Shown here one piece after another: positions 60,884-64,000 of a stretch of DNA of 64,000 nucleotides. The notes beneath the pieces are model-generated. The model saw nothing but the letters and a program-made list of their open reading frames with translations, had not been told where the DNA came from and made no database searches. The translations under genes were made by a program, and so were the position numbers. Numbering within the stretch: position 1 is the first letter of the stretch; each line of letters starts with the position of its first letter. The DNA is taken from assembly GCA_964627455.1 (NCBI GenBank), contig CAZVKC010000014.1, positions 53,480-117,479 on the forward strand. The letters run 5' to 3'. This DNA is from F-183 sp964627455. Lineage in GTDB: Bacteria; Acidobacteriota; Terriglobia; Bryobacterales; Bryobacteraceae.

Positions 60884-61612
60884 ATGTCTGGCATACAATT
60901 GACCGTCGAATCCGAGAGGCTTCGAGAGCAGGTTCGCGAGGCCTATTCCCTTGCTGCGGAAGACCCTTGCGCGAAGCTGCCATTCCCCGTTGGCCCCGAT
61001 TTCGCTGCGAGTGTGGGATATGAGATAGAAGATCTGCCGCCTCAGGCTGCGGCCGTGTTTGCCGGAGTCTCGAACGTTTCGATGTGGGCTCCCATACACC
61101 CGGGGATGGTGGTCCTCGATCTGGGGTGTGGCGGGGGGCTGGACACGCTGATCGCCACCCGGCGGGCAGGTCCGGCCGGGCGGGTCGCCGGACTCGATTT
61201 CAGTATGGGAATGCTGGCGCGGGCCCGAGCATCGGTTCAGACGGCGGACTTTGTACAGGCCGCCGCGGAGGCGATTCCTCTTGCCGATGAGTCGGTGGAT
61301 CTGGTGCTGGTCAACGGCATTTTCAATCTGAATCCCCGGCGACAGGAGATTTTCGCCGAACTGGCCCGCGTGGTGAAGCCCGGCGGGTATGTGGCCGGAG
61401 CGGAACTGGTTCTACGCGAACCACTTGCGGACGCAGAACGGGCGTCTGCCTCGAATTGGTTCTCGTGAATCGCCGGAGCCAAAGACGCAGTTGCGTTTTG
61501 CCGGGAGTTCCGCCAGGCCGGATTCCGGGATGCCTCAATCTTGCGGACATTCCGCAACGCGAGGACCCGGCATCGGGCGGTGCTGGCGGCCGAATTCCTT
61601 GTAACCCGTTGA
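60884..61612 (+). CDS. ArsM/UbiE-like methyltransferase with in-frame UGA (candidate selenoprotein)
   Basis: Seen: 194 codons run from ATG 60884 to TGA 61466-61468, and the same frame then continues open to TGA 61610-61612. Total 242 residues with the UGA at 195. The Rossmann SAM site is VVLDLGCGGGLDT (76-88), followed by GLDFSMGMLARAR, VNGIFNLNP and RVVKPGGYV. Beyond the UGA the sequence reads IAGAKDAVAFCREFRQAGFR, the end of this family. Family knowledge: arsenite methyltransferases have WxxCIxGAL here, the cysteine (AS3MT Cys206) binding arsenic. So UGA stands at the catalytic cysteine; the partner Cys156 site is glycine (VNGIF). Reading as selenocysteine is inference; a nonsense mutation remains possible. 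Convergent with the Gfo/Idh gene. Confidence 0.62.
61469..61504 (+). promoter_or_regulatory. Candidate bacterial SECIS-like hairpin after the in-frame UGA
   Basis: After the UGA, ACGC (61485-61488) pairs with GCGT (61493-61496) around the loop AGTT, and AAA (61481-61483) pairs with TTT (61497-61499) across one bulged G. The loop begins 20 nt after the UGA and has G as its second base, which fits the loose rules for bacterial SECIS elements (distance about 16-37 nt, G in the first loop positions). The stem is short, so this is suggestive only. Confidence 0.35.
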
Positions 61613-61615
61613 TGC

Positions 61616-62884
61616 TTATGCGCGACGGGGTTCGTGAATCGGCTTGCTGATGTAGGCGTTGGCCGCCTTGTCGTTCGGAAACCGTTCGCGTACCGGGTCC
61701 CAGTCGAGCCGGCGGCCCGTGTGGATCGCGATGTGGGCAAGATGGCAGAGCGACGTGGTGCGATGGCCGACTTCCGCGTCCGACATCGTGGCGCCGCGCG
61801 AGCGCACAGCGTCGATGAAGTCCTGCTTGTCGGTTTTTCGCTCAAGGCGGATCCAATTTGACCCTCTCGGCGGTTCTTCGAGGATCGACGGCTTGCTGGC
61901 TTCGATCTTGCCGGTGTCGTCGGCGTAGATCCAGCCTTCCGTACCTTCCAGGCGAAGCGACGGCTTGTCGATCCTGTAGATCAGCTTGACGCCGTTGGCG
62001 TAGCGGAACTCGACTTCGAAGTCGAGGAGGACGTTCCAGAAACTGTCGGGACCCGGGTAAGTCCCTCGTCCTTCCACCGAGACCGGTCCTGTGCGGTCGG
62101 TTCCGTTGGCGGACTGGGCGAGGTCGTTGTGGTGAGTTCCCCAGTTAGTGACCATGCCATCGCAGTAATAGAGGCAACGCATCCAACCCGGCCGTTCGTA
62201 GGCGTGCGGCTTGTGGACGCGGATTTCCGTGTACGGCGCGCGAGGCGCGGATCCCTGCCAGCGCTCGTAGTCGAGTTCCGCGGGGACTGGCATGTCGGGC
62301 GGCATCGGGCATCCGACGTCGCCTTTCGGGACGCCTGTGCGGATCGTCTGCAACCGTCCGATGCGACCGTTGAGAACGGCTTCGCGCGCCTGGTGGTAGT
62401 TCGGCTTTGTCCGATACTCGCTGTCGGTGCGGAACACGCGCTTGTGTTGCTTGACCAGATCCGCGAGGATCCGGCCTTCGCCGATGCAGCGGGTGAGCGG
62501 CTTTTCGCAGGAGACATCCTTGCCGGCTTTGACCGCGTCGATGGAGATCGGGACATGCCAGTGGTCCGGAGTAGCGACCATCACGGCGTCGATGGATTTG
62601 TCGGCGAGGAGTTCCCGATAATCGCGGAACTTTCTCGCACCAGGGACTTTCTTCCCCGCTTCGTCCAACCGCCAGGCGTCGACATCGCAGAGCGCGGCGA
62701 CCTCGACTTCCGGCATTTCGAGGAACTGCTTGAGGTTGACGTAAACGGTTTGGCGTCCGACGCCTATGATGCCGACGCGGACCCGGTTCGAGGGCGCGGC
62801 AGGTCCCCCACGAAGAATCCGCGACGGAAGAAACGTTGGAATCGCGAGTGAGGAGAAGAGTAAACCACGACGAGTGCCAGTCAT
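61616..62884 (-). CDS. Gfo/Idh/MocA family oxidoreductase with twin-arginine leader
   Basis: ATG 62884 gives a twin-arginine leader (TGTRRGLLFSSLAIPTFLPS); the open frame upstream of it is not used. The NAD-binding fold is VRVGIIGVGRQTVYVNLKQF, followed by VEVAALCDVDAWRLDEAGKK, AVMVATPDHWHVPISIDAVKAGKDVSCEKPL (the family's EKP motif) and the C-terminal GFO domain with NWGTHHNDLAQ (HH pair). The 422-aa length is normal for exported acidobacterial and planctomycete members, which oxidise or rearrange sugars. Substrate unknown. Stop 4 nt from that of the ArsM-like gene; divergent from the 62961 methyltransferase. Confidence 0.9.
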   Translation of the reverse strand: MTGTRRGLLFSSLAIPTFLPSRILRGGPAAPSNRVRVGIIGVGRQTVYVNLKQFLEMPEVEVAALCDVDAWRLDEAGKKVPGARKFRDYRELLADKSIDAVMVATPDHWHVPISIDAVKAGKDVSCEKPLTRCIGEGRILADLVKQHKRVFRTDSEYRTKPNYHQAREAVLNGRIGRLQTIRTGVPKGDVGCPMPPDMPVPAELDYERWQGSAPRAPYTEIRVHKPHAYERPGWMRCLYYCDGMVTNWGTHHNDLAQSANGTDRTGPVSVEGRGTYPGPDSFWNVLLDFEVEFRYANGVKLIYRIDKPSLRLEGTEGWIYADDTGKIEASKPSILEEPPRGSNWIRLERKTDKQDFIDAVRSRGATMSDAEVGHRTTSLCHLAHIAIHTGRRLDWDPVRERFPNDKAANAYISKPIHEPRRA

Positions 62885-62960
62885 GAAACTTCCTTGGCCG
62901 GATTCTATCCCAGCCACGCCCCGAGTTAAAGCGGAAGTGCACGGTAGCCGATTCATACTT

Positions 62961-63941
62961 ATGCAATCTGTACCTGCAGCCGCGATTTCTGAGCCCCGAA
63001 AGAGGTCCACGGCGAACACTTCGGTGCTTGGAATCCTGCGGGATCTCACTTTGCGAATTGCAGGCGTCGGACTCGCGATGGCTGCCGTGCTGTCGGTCCT
63101 GTTCTTTCCCTACGACAGCGACGCGCCGTTGAGTCCGAAAGAACAAGCGGACCTTCGCAAATACTACGCGACCGCGTATGATGCTGCAGCAAAGGAAGAT
63201 ACGGCCGACGACACACGGTATGTGTCAATGGCGGAGGCGCAGGCGAAGAAAAAGGGTGTGATGGAGAGCGTCCAATCCTTCGCCGGTGTGTTCGGATTGC
63301 AGGAAAAGAAAGTGCTCGACATCGGGTCGGGCCGCGGCTACCTGCAGGACGTGGTGAAAGACTACACGGGTTTGGACATCTCGCCGTCCGTACGCCGCTT
63401 CTATCACAAGCCTGTGGTGATTGCGTCGGCGACCCTGATGCCATTTGAGGCGAATACGTTCGACGCGGCCTGGTCCGTATGGGTGCTGGAGCATGTTCCC
63501 AACCCGGAAGCCGCGCTGGTCGAGATGAGGCGTGTCATCAAAGATGGGGGCTACCTGTACCTGGCGCCGGCGTGGGACTGTCCGCCGTACCTGGCTCAGG
63601 GGTATCCCGTGCGTCCTTACAGCGACTTCGGATTTGGCGGCAAACTGGTCAAGGCGGCGATTCCGCTCCGCACCTACTTTGCCAATGTCTCCAAAGCTCC
63701 GATCCGGTTGCTCCGGCGGTCGACCGCGATATCCGAAACGAAGTTCCACTACCGCAGGCTGACGCCGAACTACGACAAGTATTGGATGGAAGACAGCGAC
63801 GCCGTTAACACTCTGGACCGGTACGAAACCGCGTTGTGGTTTAGAAGCCGGGGCGATGAATGCCTCAACTGCACGGGCGCGCTAGAGGGCTGGGTACAGG
63901 AAAACGAACCGCTGATAGTGCGGATCCACAAGAAGAATTGA
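62961..63941 (+). CDS. SAM-dependent methyltransferase with N-terminal membrane helix
   Basis: I start at ATG 62961 because upstream ATGs lie inside or against the divergent oxidoreductase gene. The 326-aa protein has an N-terminal hydrophobic helix (LRIAGVGLAMAAVLSVLFFP) that would anchor it or serve as an export signal. A class I methyltransferase domain follows: KKVLDIGSGRGYLQDVV (motif I), TGLDISPSVRRFYHK, ATLMPFEANTFDAAWSVWVLEHVPNPEAALVEMRRVIKDGGYLYL. The C-terminal part (about 120 residues, with RGDECLNCTGALEGWVQ) is not recognised. A membrane-tethered methyltransferase acting on a lipid or wall precursor is possible. Confidence 0.78.
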   Translation: MQSVPAAAISEPRKRSTANTSVLGILRDLTLRIAGVGLAMAAVLSVLFFPYDSDAPLSPKEQADLRKYYATAYDAAAKEDTADDTRYVSMAEAQAKKKGVMESVQSFAGVFGLQEKKVLDIGSGRGYLQDVVKDYTGLDISPSVRRFYHKPVVIASATLMPFEANTFDAAWSVWVLEHVPNPEAALVEMRRVIKDGGYLYLAPAWDCPPYLAQGYPVRPYSDFGFGGKLVKAAIPLRTYFANVSKAPIRLLRRSTAISETKFHYRRLTPNYDKYWMEDSDAVNTLDRYETALWFRSRGDECLNCTGALEGWVQENEPLIVRIHKKN

Positions 63942-63950
63942 AGGTGGAGA

Positions 63951-64000
63951 TGGTCGGGGCGAGAGGATTTGAACCTCCGGCCTCCTGGTCCCGAACCAGG
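63951..64000 (-). tRNA. tRNA-Pro (anticodon CGG), partial at window edge
   Basis: Minus strand; the 5' part lies beyond the window. Visible are the 3' side of the anticodon arm (CCTGGTTCGGGACCAGG, loop TTCGGGA, anticodon CGG), the T arm (CGGAGGTTCAAATCCTC-type) and the acceptor strand CGCCCCG, followed by A and the encoded CCA at 63951-63953. This matches a standard bacterial tRNA-Pro. Confidence 0.93.

Noticed and set aside
60884..61468. A complete 194-aa methyltransferase ending at the first TGA
   Set aside because: The protein would lack its conserved C-terminal segment, which is encoded in the same frame directly after the TGA and matches the family.
61469..61612. A simple frameshift behind the methyltransferase
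   Set aside because: No frame change is needed: the sequence after the TGA continues in frame with family similarity, so it is a codon-level event (recoding or nonsense mutation).
1..64000. Insertion sequences, phage genes or restriction/defence systems
   Set aside because: No transposase, integrase, nuclease-helicase set or terminal inverted repeats with target duplications were seen on either strand.

Overview
The window looks like part of a metagenome-derived scaffold from a high-GC member of the Acidobacteriota, most likely of the Bryobacter/Solibacter type. Three features suggest this. There is an acidobacterial-style ADOP permease (MacB/FtsX type with a short N-terminal prefix) coupled to a PadR regulator. 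There are many twin-arginine or Sec-exported proteins and very large IPT/TIG-repeat proteins. There is an ECF sigma factor paired with a YCII/DGPF protein. Four runs of exactly 100 N interrupt genes. One is flanked by an identical 55-bp copy on each side, so it is a scaffolding artefact and not real sequence.

Layout. 0-3.4 kb: a partial c-type cytochrome, small conserved proteins, greB and a membrane protein. 3.5-9.7 kb: PadR-ADOP permease, YCII-ECF sigma pair and a secreted alkaline-phosphatase-superfamily enzyme. 9.7-11 kb: an ArsR repressor with C-terminal cysteines, convergent with a MauE/DoxX-thioredoxin fusion. 11-15.4 kb: an orphan fliM, a secreted protein, a Wzz-like protein and a wHTH-AAA+ ATPase. 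15.4-19.1 kb: RhaM-like mutarotase and glycosidase-like protein, aldo/keto reductase, MBL hydrolase. 19.1-25 kb: a carotenoid operon on the minus strand (crtE-crtI-crtB, membrane protein, sulfite-oxidase-fold molybdoenzyme, glycosyltransferase), most junctions overlapping by 4 nt.

25.5-47.6 kb is a secretome island. It holds two tandem copies of a three-gene cassette: a small Ig-like protein with a C-terminal hydrophobic segment, a 300-aa secreted protein and a 1.74-kaa 15xTIG protein. After these come a giant metzincin-like protease with HYDIN-type repeats and an M36 fungalysin-like protease. 47.7-50.6 kb: tRNA-Arg, a GlcG/HbpS protein, a DUF4159 protein and an M28 peptidase. 50.6-60.7 kb: a short SecA and an RND efflux operon (adaptor plus two pumps, MdtABC-like). 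60.9-64 kb: an ArsM-like methyltransferase with an in-frame UGA, a Gfo/Idh/MocA oxidoreductase, a second methyltransferase and a partial tRNA-Pro.

The strongest unusual signal is the ArsM-like gene at 60884-61612. An in-frame TGA sits exactly where the family has a conserved, arsenic-binding cysteine (the AS3MT Cys206 position). The same frame then stays open and keeps family similarity to the next stop. A small hairpin lies 20 nt after the TGA. A selenocysteine-containing methyltransferase is the most economical reading; a TGC-to-TGA nonsense mutation is the alternative. The second notable signal is the tandem TIG cassette, whose protein sequence is conserved despite many synonymous changes.
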